Source of the DNA: a virus
Length of the DNA: 37,515 nucleotides
IMG/VR virus record: IMGVR_UViG_3300031951_000533
Coordinates: 1-37,515 of that record
Direction: 5' to 3' (one strand)
The notes beneath the pieces were generated by a model. That model made no database searches and was not told the DNA's origin. It saw only the letters and a program-made list of their open reading frames with translations. Positions 1 to 8,405 of the stretch are shown piece after piece (within the stretch, counting starts at the first letter, position 1; every line of letters begins with the position of its first letter). Both the position numbers and the translations under genes were made by a program.

Positions 1-127
1 ATATCTCATTGCCAATGGTTCATCATCCTGAACATATTTGTCGTCATCAGGGTCATTGAACACAATCCATTCATTCAACATTTCATGGATTTGTCTTGAT
101 TCTACCCAATACATTTTGACGAAAAAA
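1..127. repeat. Direct terminal overlap of the contig, left copy
   Basis: Bases 1-127 are identical to bases 37389-37515, including the final run of six A. An exact overlap of 127 bases is the usual mark that a de Bruijn assembler using k=127 leaves on a circular sequence. I infer a circular or circularly permuted genome of about 37,388 unique bases. A true 127-bp terminal repeat is the less likely alternative. The overlap falls inside the two tail-chaperone genes, which are contiguous once the ends are joined. Confidence 0.95.
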
Positions 128-583
128 TTTGAGTTCCTCCAATATGGAATTCAAATCCTGTTCCTGCCAAAATTCAGAATCAGTTTCACTATCAATTGCA
201 TTCAACAATTCCTGATTTGTTATTGTCTTTTTGTCAATACAAATCTTTGCCATTTTGAAAATGATTCCAATGGTTGATTCATTCAATGAAATGTGTTCAA
301 AGATATTTTCACGAACCATCAGCAAAGTTTCTGCAATGACTTCTTGCAATCTGAAATCATCTTTCAATGCATCCCATGCATTTGCACCTTGAAGCAAATT
401 CAATTTGCCTGTGAAATAAGAATCACCTAACATCTTTTTTTGCAATTGCGATTCATATGCTTTTCTTGCACCCTCACTTGTTTCCAATTCCGAAAGTAGT
501 GGTGTTACTTCATTGTATAATTTCTGTGAAAGGATTTTGTGCAATTGCACTTTGTATTCTTTGCCATCCAAATAGATATTCAT
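83..583 (-). CDS. Tail assembly chaperone, upstream frame (lambda gpG-like position)
   Basis: A 166-residue acidic, mostly helical protein lying between the tail-tube gene and, across the contig junction, the tape measure gene. That is the standard place for the tail assembly chaperone that coats the tape measure protein. I recognise it by position, not by sequence. The open frame extends to 634, but the ATG at 583 has GAGG seven bases before it, and the longer version would run through a hairpin at 622-648. Its last 32 bases (83-114) overlap the next frame (start 37502 = 114). Two Phe codons on a run of six T (127-122), preceded by GGAGG, form a possible frameshift site near residue 154. Confidence 0.75.
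   Translation of the reverse strand: MNIYLDGKEYKVQLHKILSQKLYNEVTPLLSELETSEGARKAYESQLQKKMLGDSYFTGKLNLLQGANAWDALKDDFRLQEVIAETLLMVRENIFEHISLNESTIGIIFKMAKICIDKKTITNQELLNAIDSETDSEFWQEQDLNSILEELKFFRQNVLGRIKTNP
122..139 (-). promoter_or_regulatory. Candidate programmed frameshift site in the tail chaperone pair
   Basis: On the minus strand GGAGG is followed after 8 bases by TTTTTTC. The upstream frame reads AAA TTT TTT CGT. The downstream frame is +1 (equal to -2) relative to it. A -2 slip of the second TTT lands on TTT again, and a +1 slip lands on TTC, so either keeps good tRNA-Phe pairing. The fused product would be about 247 residues. The downstream ATG has no Shine-Dalgarno at normal distance, which favours frameshifting. 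No experiment supports it here. Confidence 0.5.
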
Positions 584-621
584 ATATGCCTCATAAATTG
601 ATTCTAAGCAATGAAAATAGT

Positions 622-648
622 GGGCAGGACACAATTTATGCCCTGCCC
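622..648 (-). terminator. Hairpin after the major tail protein gene
   Basis: GGGCAGG (622-628) and CCTGCCC (642-648) form a perfect 7-bp G/C-rich stem with a 13-base loop, between the tail-tube stop (658) and the chaperone start (583). On the minus strand it is followed only by ACTATTTTC, so it may be a weak terminator or an mRNA 3'-end stabiliser that raises tail-tube expression over the genes below it. Confidence 0.55.
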
Positions 649-657
649 TTGTTTTGT

Positions 658-1224
658 TTAATTACCGACGCCTGTGAGCCATAATTCTACATATCCCTTA
701 TCAGCAGGAATTGTGACATATGTTGCCAATGTTACAAGTGATGAACGGAATGCTGTAATAGGAACAGTCACAACAGAATCATTGTTGACAATTTCACCAC
801 CAACTTTTGGTTTGGTGTACTTGCCTGATTCCATGTCAAACGCTCCGACATCCTGTGCCAATTTACAAAGCATGATGACCACTTTTCTTTTGTTGGTGTG
901 ATCTGGATTTGTGCCCGCATATTTGGAACCATAGGTTATTTTTGCAATGGTTTGTGATGCTGCTGTTGCCGAATTGAATTTCACGCCGTCTTCATATTCA
1001 CCTGAATCTGATGCTGCCTGTGTTTGTGGTGCATAGAGTGTCAGGAAGTTTGTCAAATCAGGATCATCTTCATTCTGATCAATTGTGAAATTTGTTCTTG
1101 TCACTGATGTCTTGATTTTCTTTGTCAAAGAAATCAATGGTACTGTTGTTGTCGCGAACAATGGTACACCATTTGATTCAAATGCTGTAAAAAAGTCCGT
1201 GACGTTTGCGCCTCCAATTAGCAT
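658..1224 (-). CDS. Major tail (tube) protein, probable
   Basis: A 188-residue soluble, beta-rich protein with no transmembrane segment or signal peptide. It lies after the connector and terminator-type genes and before the chaperone/tape-measure genes, which is the normal place of the tail tube subunit. Its size suits a siphovirus tube protein. I do not recognise a motif, so the call rests on synteny. A glycosyltransferase gene ends 4 bases upstream of its start, and a stable hairpin (622-648) follows its stop, consistent with separate control of an abundant structural protein. Confidence 0.7.
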   Translation of the reverse strand: MLIGGANVTDFFTAFESNGVPLFATTTVPLISLTKKIKTSVTRTNFTIDQNEDDPDLTNFLTLYAPQTQAASDSGEYEDGVKFNSATAASQTIAKITYGSKYAGTNPDHTNKRKVVIMLCKLAQDVGAFDMESGKYTKPKVGGEIVNNDSVVTVPITAFRSSLVTLATYVTIPADKGYVELWLTGVGN

Positions 1225-1228
1225 AGTT

Positions 1229-1915
1229 TTATTCCTTTACTTTGAGTGTTGAAAAAGTCTTGATTAAATAATTCCAAGCCCGCTTGCTTGGTTTCCGTAT
1301 ATATTCTCGAATCAGCAATTTTCCATTTCTTGTGCCTTTGTCTTCAAAGCCATCGCTATCAATTTTGTATCCATCATGAATCAGGACAATATCAGTATCA
1401 ACAAATGCTGTTGTTTCATCATGTGATGTCAATGCCTCGTGACAGATGCCCTCCCAAAACAATCCTGAATTCTTTTTATGCAATCTTCCTGCATGAAGTG
1501 CATAGCGTTCTCTGACTCTGTCTTCATGACTTGTATCATACATCAATCCTGAAATTGTAATCCATCCACCAACCGCGCCCGCTTCATCTATTGCCTGAAT
1601 TTCTGCAATGGCATCTTCTGGGAATGTTCCCAAATATTCATCAGAATCAATATGCAAAGACCAATCACCTGATGCCAATTCATCCATCTTGTTTCTGATT
1701 TCGGCAAAGTTAAAGTCAATGCCATAATCTTTGTAATAGTAATGAATAGAAACAATGCTTTGTGTGTTCGCAATGACTTCAAATTGATTTTCATATTCAT
1801 CCCTTTGTTCAACTGCGCATGAAACAATTTGTGTTCCTTTTGGCAATCTTGAAATTAGTCTTGATAGGTTTGCTTTCTTTGGATGAATGATGCAAACTGA
1901 TAGTAAATTATTCAT
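1229..1915 (-). CDS. GT2-type (GT-A fold) glycosyltransferase in the tail module
   Basis: 228 residues. The N-terminus has the alternating strand pattern of family-2 glycosyltransferases (LLSVCIIHPKK), followed by NFAEIRNKMDELASGDW and then HIDSDEYL near residue 90, an acidic D-x-D type site that would bind metal and nucleotide-sugar. A WEGICHEAL segment further on resembles the acceptor region of TPR-linked GT2 enzymes. Its ATG overlaps the stop of the upstream tail gene by 4 bases (ATGA), and its stop lies 4 bases before the tail-tube ATG, so it is built into the virion operon. I infer that it may glycosylate a tail or capsid protein; host surface glycans are an alternative substrate. Confidence 0.8.
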   Translation of the reverse strand: MNNLLSVCIIHPKKANLSRLISRLPKGTQIVSCAVEQRDEYENQFEVIANTQSIVSIHYYYKDYGIDFNFAEIRNKMDELASGDWSLHIDSDEYLGTFPEDAIAEIQAIDEAGAVGGWITISGLMYDTSHEDRVRERYALHAGRLHKKNSGLFWEGICHEALTSHDETTAFVDTDIVLIHDGYKIDSDGFEDKGTRNGKLLIREYIRKPSKRAWNYLIKTFSTLKVKE

Positions 1916-2373
1916 GATATTCTTGTGTAAAAAATGCGAAAAGTCATCAATGTCAATCCCTTTGTTTCATCATCTGAATATGTAATTGGTTCACTTGAAA
2001 TATAGTGAACAGGTGAAAAGGTTGTTGTCTCATAATCTGATTTGTAGAATTCAATCCGCAAATCTTGCAATGCATATTCCACACGCTCTGCCAATTCTTG
2101 CATGGCATGTCGTAATTTTCCTGCACCTAGTGTTGGTGTCTTTTTCACTGAATTCCCTAACAGAATGAACAAATCAACTTTGCCCAAATCGGCAACTGCT
2201 GACATGTCTTCCATTGATTCAGTGAACCGTTCATCTGTTGAACCATATATGCCTACATAATCAAATTGGTATGTTTCGTATTTGTTCAGCAGTATTTGTT
2301 CATAAACTCGGACGCCTGACATCATGCCAAGTTTTTCAATGATTGCATCTGTGATATGTTTTTCTCTTGACAT
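1912..2373 (-). CDS. Tail terminator / tail completion protein, probable
   Basis: 153 residues. The pattern of an N-terminal helix (REKHITDAIIEKL), central hydrophobic strands (KVDLFILLG) and a closing strand set (TLMTFRIFYTR) fits the small tail-terminator fold, and its place between the gpG/gp10-like gene and the tail tube supports that role. It would stop tail-tube polymerisation and join head to tail. Recognition is mainly by position. It shares a 4-base ATGA overlap with the following glycosyltransferase gene. Confidence 0.55.
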   Translation of the reverse strand: MSREKHITDAIIEKLGMMSGVRVYEQILLNKYETYQFDYVGIYGSTDERFTESMEDMSAVADLGKVDLFILLGNSVKKTPTLGAGKLRHAMQELAERVEYALQDLRIEFYKSDYETTTFSPVHYISSEPITYSDDETKGLTLMTFRIFYTRIS

Positions 2374-2376
2374 AGA

Positions 2377-2982
2377 TCATTCCCGTGTTCTGTTTTGCAT
2401 GTCTTGTAATTGCTGAACAATTGCAATTCTCATTTGTTGTGTGAATCTTTCTTTGACATTTGAATTGAAATCATCAATTGCGTTTTGCCAATATGGTCTT
2501 GCTTTAATATCAACACCGCCTTTCTGTTCAACTGATAATGCAATCCTTTTGAAAAATGGTGCTTTTGTTTTGTAATATTTGAACCAAAAGAACTGTGCCA
2601 TTTTGGTTGTTTCCTTTTTCATCTTCCTGCCACTTTTGCTTTTGATAACAGTCAATGGTGTTCCTTTGATGAATCCACCAAATTCATGTATTGCAGCATA
2701 TTTGATTTTTGAACCATATTCCAATTCAAATTTGTTTCCGCTTTGTTTTGCCTTGTAAATATTTTTTGCATTGTTCTTGATGAATGATTGAAACAACTTT
2801 CCACTTGATTTGTACAAAACATCACCTGTATTGAAAACAGGTGCAGCGGATGATGCACCGCCTGTTGCACCTTGATCCTTCATAAACTTTGCAATTGATA
2901 TTTGCATGAAGACAGGAAATTGTTGCATCTGGTCTGCAATGACAGGTCTTATGACATTCATGACTTGTGTTGTTGAAAACAT
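2377..2982 (-). CDS. Virion morphogenesis / head-tail joining protein (HK97 gp10-like or Mu gpG-like)
   Basis: 201 residues. The conserved-looking core YAAIHEFGGFIKG followed by a basic stretch (KSKSGRKMKKET) and a late ARPYWQNAI motif is typical of the family of small head-tail completion proteins in which YA..HEFGG and RPFW/RPYW recur. It probably completes the connector. The gene directly abuts the connector gene (stop at 2983) and is followed by the tail terminator candidate 3 bases on. Confidence 0.7.
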   Translation of the reverse strand: MFSTTQVMNVIRPVIADQMQQFPVFMQISIAKFMKDQGATGGASSAAPVFNTGDVLYKSSGKLFQSFIKNNAKNIYKAKQSGNKFELEYGSKIKYAAIHEFGGFIKGTPLTVIKSKSGRKMKKETTKMAQFFWFKYYKTKAPFFKRIALSVEQKGGVDIKARPYWQNAIDDFNSNVKERFTQQMRIAIVQQLQDMQNRTRE

Positions 2983-3609
2983 TTACACCACCGCAATTCT
3001 ATATTTGTCAAAGAATCTTTGCCATTTCAAATCTTGCAAAATACTAGCATTCACATTTTGACCTGCGCCGCCTGTTGAAACAGAACCAAGTCCAAACCAA
3101 TTACCACCACTTGCGCTTTGCTTGTATATCCATGATGACATTTCAACAATGCCTTGAATAACTGTATTGGGTAAATTGGCATCGCTCCACCCTGTTGAAA
3201 GTGTTGCACGAAATTGTCCACTATTGATATTCCTGAATATGACAAAGTTCAATCCATTATCAACTGATGTTGTGAAATTTCCTGCACTCACATTTGCATA
3301 GCTTCCAAATTCATCAACACGCCATTGAAAAGCCGTCACAGACGTGTTTGCATTGAAAGGGATATATTTCCACCTGTGTTCACTTTCCAAGCCGTGACGG
3401 GCTTGTGAATAGTTAAAAACATAGTTTATAACAGATGCCCTGAGAGGCTGATTGCAATAGCCTTCAGCCTCATCAAAGCAAATATCAAATAAATCATCAA
3501 ACCATTCATATAAAACGGCATCCTCTGCAGATTGATCACCTGCCAATTCAAGATTGTTGAATTGAAAAAATGCCTGTTGAATGCGAGGGTATGCCGTTGT
3601 ATAACTCAT
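2983..3609 (-). CDS. Head-tail connector (adaptor) protein, gp6-like
   Basis: 208 residues. The N-terminal half is helical and acidic (DLFDICFDEAEGYCNQPLRA), as in phage gp6-like adaptors (HK97 gp6, SPP1 gp15) that dock under the portal ring. The C-terminal half (STGWSDANLPNTVIQGIVEM) holds the helix often ending such adaptors. Its position just after the capsid gene supports the call. Its start overlaps the stop of the small upstream gene by 4 bases (ATGA). Confidence 0.65.
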   Translation of the reverse strand: MSYTTAYPRIQQAFFQFNNLELAGDQSAEDAVLYEWFDDLFDICFDEAEGYCNQPLRASVINYVFNYSQARHGLESEHRWKYIPFNANTSVTAFQWRVDEFGSYANVSAGNFTTSVDNGLNFVIFRNINSGQFRATLSTGWSDANLPNTVIQGIVEMSSWIYKQSASGGNWFGLGSVSTGGAGQNVNASILQDLKWQRFFDKYRIAVV

Positions 3610-3788
3610 TTTTTGAATGCCTTTGGTTCTGATGATTTTTTAGAAATTACGGATGCAGGTTTTTCGCCTGCATCCTCTTTTGTTACATGTCCACTTGCAT
3701 GAAGTTTTTCAAATTCAAAATCTTTCAATTGTGTAATTCTTCCAACTTCCAAACCTGCAAATGATTTCAATACAATTGCATCAATCAT
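3606..3788 (-). CDS. Small protein between capsid and connector genes
   Basis: 60 residues, beginning IDAIVLKSFAGLEVGRI with a Lys-rich tail. Small proteins like this are common after HK97-type capsid genes, sometimes as head-stabilising or connector accessory factors. Nothing in the sequence gives a firm function. It starts 11 bases after the capsid stop and overlaps the connector start by 4 bases. Confidence 0.6.
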   Translation of the reverse strand: MIDAIVLKSFAGLEVGRITQLKDFEFEKLHASGHVTKEDAGEKPASVISKKSSEPKAFKK

Positions 3789-3799
3789 GATTCACCTAA

Positions 3800-5023
3800 T
3801 TAAGTAGTTGATGTTTTCAACACACCGATTGCAGATGGTGCAGGGAATGCAATTCCAATTGATTCACTTACCATGATTCCGCGTTGTGATGTTCCACCCA
3901 AACCTGTCGCTGCAAAATATTCCTTGTATTCATCAACCGCTACATCCTCACGAATGCCGAGAATTGAATATTGTGAAAAGTCTGCATAAACTGCCGATGC
4001 TGTGTTTGCTGCTGATGATGGGAAAAGAGAATCAGGAACAACATGCATTGGTCTGCCTGTTGGTGTGACATAGGTATTGTTTTCGAGTGCAGTCAATCCA
4101 ATTGAATTCACTTCCATTGGTCTGATCATGTCCCAAATTGGTCTGCCATTCACACCGTCTGTTTCTTTCAAGAGATGTCCAAATACAGATTGTGGAACAA
4201 CAAAAACACCATTTGCACCAACGGATGAATTTACACCCAAACGAAGATTGATAAGATCCTTCCATGAGATTTCTGCAAATGTATCTTTGCCTGAATTATT
4301 TGCACCGCCTTGTCTAATTACGGATGTTCCTGACAATACCAAGCACCCTGTGAATTCAGGCGCATTTCCTGTGCCTTTGAAGAATTGCTTGTCTTCTGCT
4401 TCGGCAACTGCCTGCGCTAGACCTTGGATTGTATAATCAAGAAAAGCAGGTGTTGCATCTCTCAATTGTTCATCAGTTACAATACATCCACCAACAATTT
4501 TCTTTGCTGTCAATGCTGTTCCTGTATAGAAACTTGTGCTGTCTGTCAATGTGAGGGATGAACCTTCTGCCACAACCGCTGCACTGAATGCACCTGATGA
4601 TGTGATGTTTTCGATTTTGCCACGCATTGGATAAATTTTTGCAAGTGCTCTTGCATATCCAAATCTATCAGCAAAAGACATAATGTCTTCCACCCAAAAT
4701 TGTGGAACTGCAAAACCACCTTGTGAATTTGTGCCTGTGTTGAAATCAGCTCTTGTGATATATCTTTCATTTGCACGATTTGCAATGTCTTCTGCCACAC
4801 CAATTTTACCTTTGGTGATTGCTGTAATATAATCAGCAACAATGCGAGCTTGATCGCGCTTGGAATCGTGCTCTGCTTTGACTTTCACAAAACCTGATTG
4901 TGGAATATTTGTAGGATTCATTCCACGCAATTTTTCTTGTGCTAATTCATTTGCTTTAGTTTCAACAACCTTTTGCAAATCTTCTTTTGTTGTTGTTATG
5001 ATGTTGTTATTCATCTTATTCAT
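3800..5023 (-). CDS. Major capsid protein, HK97 fold
   Basis: About 407 residues. An N-terminal helical, charged region (about 1-85: KEDLQKVVETKANELAQEKL) resembles a delta/scaffold-like segment removed by the prohead protease. It is followed by the capsid core with TGTNSQGGFAVPQFWVEDI, the usual G-G-x-x-V-P start of the HK97-fold domain, and a late VDEYKEYFAATG segment. Its place right after the protease gene is diagnostic. I chose the ATG at 5023 because it overlaps the protease TGA as ATGA; an ATG two codons upstream (5029) is also possible. Confidence 0.9.
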   Translation of the reverse strand: MNKMNNNIITTTKEDLQKVVETKANELAQEKLRGMNPTNIPQSGFVKVKAEHDSKRDQARIVADYITAITKGKIGVAEDIANRANERYITRADFNTGTNSQGGFAVPQFWVEDIMSFADRFGYARALAKIYPMRGKIENITSSGAFSAAVVAEGSSLTLTDSTSFYTGTALTAKKIVGGCIVTDEQLRDATPAFLDYTIQGLAQAVAEAEDKQFFKGTGNAPEFTGCLVLSGTSVIRQGGANNSGKDTFAEISWKDLINLRLGVNSSVGANGVFVVPQSVFGHLLKETDGVNGRPIWDMIRPMEVNSIGLTALENNTYVTPTGRPMHVVPDSLFPSSAANTASAVYADFSQYSILGIREDVAVDEYKEYFAATGLGGTSQRGIMVSESIGIAFPAPSAIGVLKTSTT

Positions 5024-6351
5024 TTCCATTCAATTGTGTTCAAAATAGTTTGTGCATCCATCTTCACTGGCAATTCAATTGAAAAGCCTCTTTCCGTGTC
5101 AATAGCTTTTTTGATTTTCTTGTTTCCTTCATTGATCATTCCAACGCCTTCCATAATCAATGACATTGTTGTTGCTGCAATTCTTCTGCCTGCTCTTGTT
5201 TCAAATGATGCCTCAACAGGTGCTGTTGCATCAGGTGATGGTTGTGCAGGTGCAGGCTCAACTTGTGGTTGTGGTTCAACTGTTGCATCAGGATTCAAAA
5301 TGGACATGACTTTTTCTGCCATTGCCATTGTGCCTTCCTCTGCTGCTTGTGTTGCCAATGTTTCTTCAATTCCCAATTCCTCTTTCAAGAATAGCAATGC
5401 AGCTTCCTTGATGACAGGCAGTAATTGTTCTTCGATGGCAACAACCTGTTCAGGTGTTAACATTCGTTTTTCCTCATATAATTTTTTCAATACATCGCGA
5501 AAACTTTTGGGTTGCTGATTCTCAAAATGTTTCTTGATAAGTGCATCACGATTTGCGGGGATCGTGACAACCGAAAATTCAACCAATTCTGATTTTGTGT
5601 ATGTGATTATTTTTTCGCCTTCAATCGTTTGTTCTGTTTGTTCAATTGGAATAATACCAACGGAAACTGCAGACACAAATCCATTTTTGATTTTGTCATT
5701 TACCTTGCATGCCTTTTCATCATTCATGTCCAATTGAATTGTGGCTTCCAAGTTTTCACCATTTAAGAAAAATCCAAGACATTTTCCTATTGGCAAATAA
5801 TCTGATTTGTGATTGATCAACACAACAGGGTTGTTCATGTATGCCATGTAATCAATTCCACTTGGAATGATGATGGTTCCGTATCTGTCAACATCAGGTG
5901 TGCTGATGGTGAAAGACCAAATGCCATCATCCTTTTCTTCATATTCACCTTCTCCATTTTCATAATCGCGTTTCACCAAAGTGAATTCACGATGGATAAC
6001 ATTTTGCATATTCATTCCTTTTGATTCTTGTTTTGCTTTTGCTGATTCAATTATGTTTCGTGACCATGTGAAGCCTGCATCACCACCCCAAAGACCCCAT
6101 GCAACACGCCCTTTGCTTGGATACCCTTTTTCATCAGGTTCAAAGCCTTCTGCTTTCTTGTCAACTTCATGCCTAGAAAAATATGAATACATCCTTTGCA
6201 CAATGTCAAATGATAATTCATCACCATTGACAATTTGCCGTGCTCTTATTCTTCCAACTCGCGTTCCACCTTCGTGACCATCTTCAATCCATTTGATTGC
6301 ACGGGCTGCTTCAATCTTCATGCCGTCTGTTGGTTTGTATTTTTCTGCCAT
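5020..6351 (-). CDS. Prohead protease with an extra N-terminal domain and C-terminal scaffold-like region
   Basis: 443 residues from the ATG at 6351; the frame extends upstream to 6390 but that part overlaps the portal gene. Residues about 11-97 form a domain with GGTRVGRIRARQIVNG, SRHEVDKKAEGF and GRVAWGLWGGDAG, a pattern I remember from phage head modules without a settled function. Residues about 120-280 are a U35/HK97-type serine protease: His181 in VLINHKS and Ser230 in SAVSVG, then ELVEFSVVTIPAN. The rest, with an acidic Pro/Gln/Ala-rich linker (VEPQPQVEPAPAQPSP) and a helical tail, probably acts as internal scaffold. It cleaves capsid and scaffold in the prohead. Confidence 0.88.
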   Translation of the reverse strand: MAEKYKPTDGMKIEAARAIKWIEDGHEGGTRVGRIRARQIVNGDELSFDIVQRMYSYFSRHEVDKKAEGFEPDEKGYPSKGRVAWGLWGGDAGFTWSRNIIESAKAKQESKGMNMQNVIHREFTLVKRDYENGEGEYEEKDDGIWSFTISTPDVDRYGTIIIPSGIDYMAYMNNPVVLINHKSDYLPIGKCLGFFLNGENLEATIQLDMNDEKACKVNDKIKNGFVSAVSVGIIPIEQTEQTIEGEKIITYTKSELVEFSVVTIPANRDALIKKHFENQQPKSFRDVLKKLYEEKRMLTPEQVVAIEEQLLPVIKEAALLFLKEELGIEETLATQAAEEGTMAMAEKVMSILNPDATVEPQPQVEPAPAQPSPDATAPVEASFETRAGRRIAATTMSLIMEGVGMINEGNKKIKKAIDTERGFSIELPVKMDAQTILNTIEWK

Positions 6352-6353
6352 GA

Positions 6354-8396
6354 CTATTTGTCCTGAACAGGAAACAAATAACAACGGCATCTTACAACAT
6401 TGGCTGCTTTCACTGTTGTGCCACCTTGTGATGATCCTGCAGGTCTATCAATCAATGAACCGTCACCAAATTTGAACCAACCAAGTTCATTTTCAATTTG
6501 TCCATCAATTGCTTTGTGTGCAGGTCTCACATTTCCATCTCTTTGTGTATTCCACATTGACTTGACTTTCATTGATTTGAAAACAGTCTTTTGTGTTCCT
6601 GTGGTCACTGATGTTGCCGTTGTTTGTGCAATCATTTGAACACGAATTGTTGAAAGTGTTTTGAATTCCCTTTGCAAGATTTCTTCCAACACTTCCTTTG
6701 ATTGTGTTGCATTCTGTGAAATGGTTTCAATAACATCCTGCTTTATCAAATCCATTGAATCATTGATTGAAGAAACAATCTGTGAATTCAAATCCCTTGA
6801 CATCTGTTGCAATTGTTGTCCGAGTTCGCCACTCAAATCCTCTTTGCCCAAACCAAAATCTTTCAATACTTTTTGTGTCACTTGGTTTGTTGCATCATCA
6901 ACAACCTTTGCAAGTTTTGCCGATTGTTCAGCATTCAATCCACTTGTTTCCTGAACCCCTGTTCCTGATTCCAATGCATCAAATGTTTCATTTTCAAATT
7001 CAGTGACAAAACCTTTGACAACCGTTCCCAATTTACCTGATATGCTATTTGCCATTTCATCATATTGTCTCCATGACTCCGCTTTTGCATCTGCTGTTTG
7101 CATAGGGAATGATCGTGGCACAATAGTATTTTTTGCCCCTATAAACGCCCGTGGTTGAACGGAAACACTATCAGGGGATGAAACTACTGTTGTAATAGGA
7201 ACAACACCATTGACAAGCATTGCAACATCACCACCTTGAATTGTGTCATACCCTCTTTCCCGTCTTGCATCATTGATTGTTTTGATGCCATATTTCAATT
7301 CAAATTCTTCCTGCTTGATTTGGGAATCAACATCCGCAAATTCATATGGTTGTGCCTGAATCAATATGTCATCTTCATAGCGTCTGAAATGTCTTGTGAA
7401 TTCTTCTGCCATGTAAATTGCAACAGGATCAATTGTCTGTTGTCTGAACACGGCATATTGCACTTCTGCTGTTGCACGATTTTGGAATTCACCTGTTAGC
7501 ATTCCTGTTGGAACACCAAACACCTGTGCAATTTGTGATCTCACATCTTTTGAAATTGAATCATAAGACATTCCAATTTGTGATTCAGGTGGCATTGTCA
7601 ATTGCAATCCACCATCAAGCAATGCACGCAATCTGTAATTTGGCAGGGCTTCATTCCATTGCTCTTTCAATGTGTTCCATAAGTCACCATCAACATTATC
7701 TGCCGATGTTGCAATGAGTGGTGGAACGGCATCATTTGCAAAGAATCTTGAAAGATAGTCACTCACTTCTTTGTCAATGCTTGCATATGGCAATACGGCA
7801 GAAACAAGTCCTTTGCCGAATATATTCATGCCAATCATTTCATCAGGTTTTGATGATGCAGGAAACAAATTCGCAATGTGCATGACTTCATCTTCTGGCA
7901 ATGTGAATGCACCATCATTTGCGGATTGATACACATAACCTTTAATGAAATTGTCACCACCCCTGATGACTCTCATTCTTGTTGGATTCAAAACCCACAT
8001 TTGCAATGGAACATCATGTCCAAGTTTTGGTGTCCACACAAATGCATTGCCATTGATATCAAACCAATTCTGAATGCTCTTAAATATTTGTGAATATGTG
8101 AAATATGGATTTGGATTTTTCATCAGGCGATTTACCCAATGACTGTTTGATACTTCTTCCTTTTCCCAATTCAATTCACGATATGGCTTCATGTCAACAG
8201 ACATCAATCCATTGGCACGCAATTGCAAACATGCAAAGACAGTGCCTGTTGCCGATGCAATCAATTCTTGTCCTGATGTGACTGATGTCATTCCCCTGCC
8301 ATCATTCAAATATCCAATTGGAGGTCTCTTGCGTTTTTCCTGAACACCGCCTGCAATGAATTTCACACGCTCTAATATGTTTGCATAAAGTGACAT
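6354..8396 (-). CDS. Portal protein fused to a Mu gpF-like (MuF) C-terminal domain
   Basis: About 680 residues. Residues 1-400 read as an HK97-type portal: an early RANGLMSVDMKPYRE, HWVNRLMKNPNPYFT, IQNWFDINGNAFVW, and VFGVPTGMLTGEF followed by VQYAVFRQQTIDP. A long helical region follows. The last 90 residues contain WNTQRDGNVRPAHKAIDGQ and end with VRCRCYLFPV, the signature of the MuF minor head domain. Portal and MuF are usually separate genes. The portal forms the DNA-entry ring; the MuF part is probably internal to the head. I chose the ATG at 8396; a TTG at 8402 is possible. TerL ends 9 bases upstream, and the protease starts 2 bases after the stop. Confidence 0.88.
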   Translation of the reverse strand: MSLYANILERVKFIAGGVQEKRKRPPIGYLNDGRGMTSVTSGQELIASATGTVFACLQLRANGLMSVDMKPYRELNWEKEEVSNSHWVNRLMKNPNPYFTYSQIFKSIQNWFDINGNAFVWTPKLGHDVPLQMWVLNPTRMRVIRGGDNFIKGYVYQSANDGAFTLPEDEVMHIANLFPASSKPDEMIGMNIFGKGLVSAVLPYASIDKEVSDYLSRFFANDAVPPLIATSADNVDGDLWNTLKEQWNEALPNYRLRALLDGGLQLTMPPESQIGMSYDSISKDVRSQIAQVFGVPTGMLTGEFQNRATAEVQYAVFRQQTIDPVAIYMAEEFTRHFRRYEDDILIQAQPYEFADVDSQIKQEEFELKYGIKTINDARRERGYDTIQGGDVAMLVNGVVPITTVVSSPDSVSVQPRAFIGAKNTIVPRSFPMQTADAKAESWRQYDEMANSISGKLGTVVKGFVTEFENETFDALESGTGVQETSGLNAEQSAKLAKVVDDATNQVTQKVLKDFGLGKEDLSGELGQQLQQMSRDLNSQIVSSINDSMDLIKQDVIETISQNATQSKEVLEEILQREFKTLSTIRVQMIAQTTATSVTTGTQKTVFKSMKVKSMWNTQRDGNVRPAHKAIDGQIENELGWFKFGDGSLIDRPAGSSQGGTTVKAANVVRCRCYLFPVQDK

Positions 8397-8405
8397 TTTC
8401 AATTC

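Noticed and set aside
584-634. 17-codon N-terminal extension of the tail chaperone frame
   Set aside because: It would run through the 622-648 hairpin; the ATG at 583 has a better leader.
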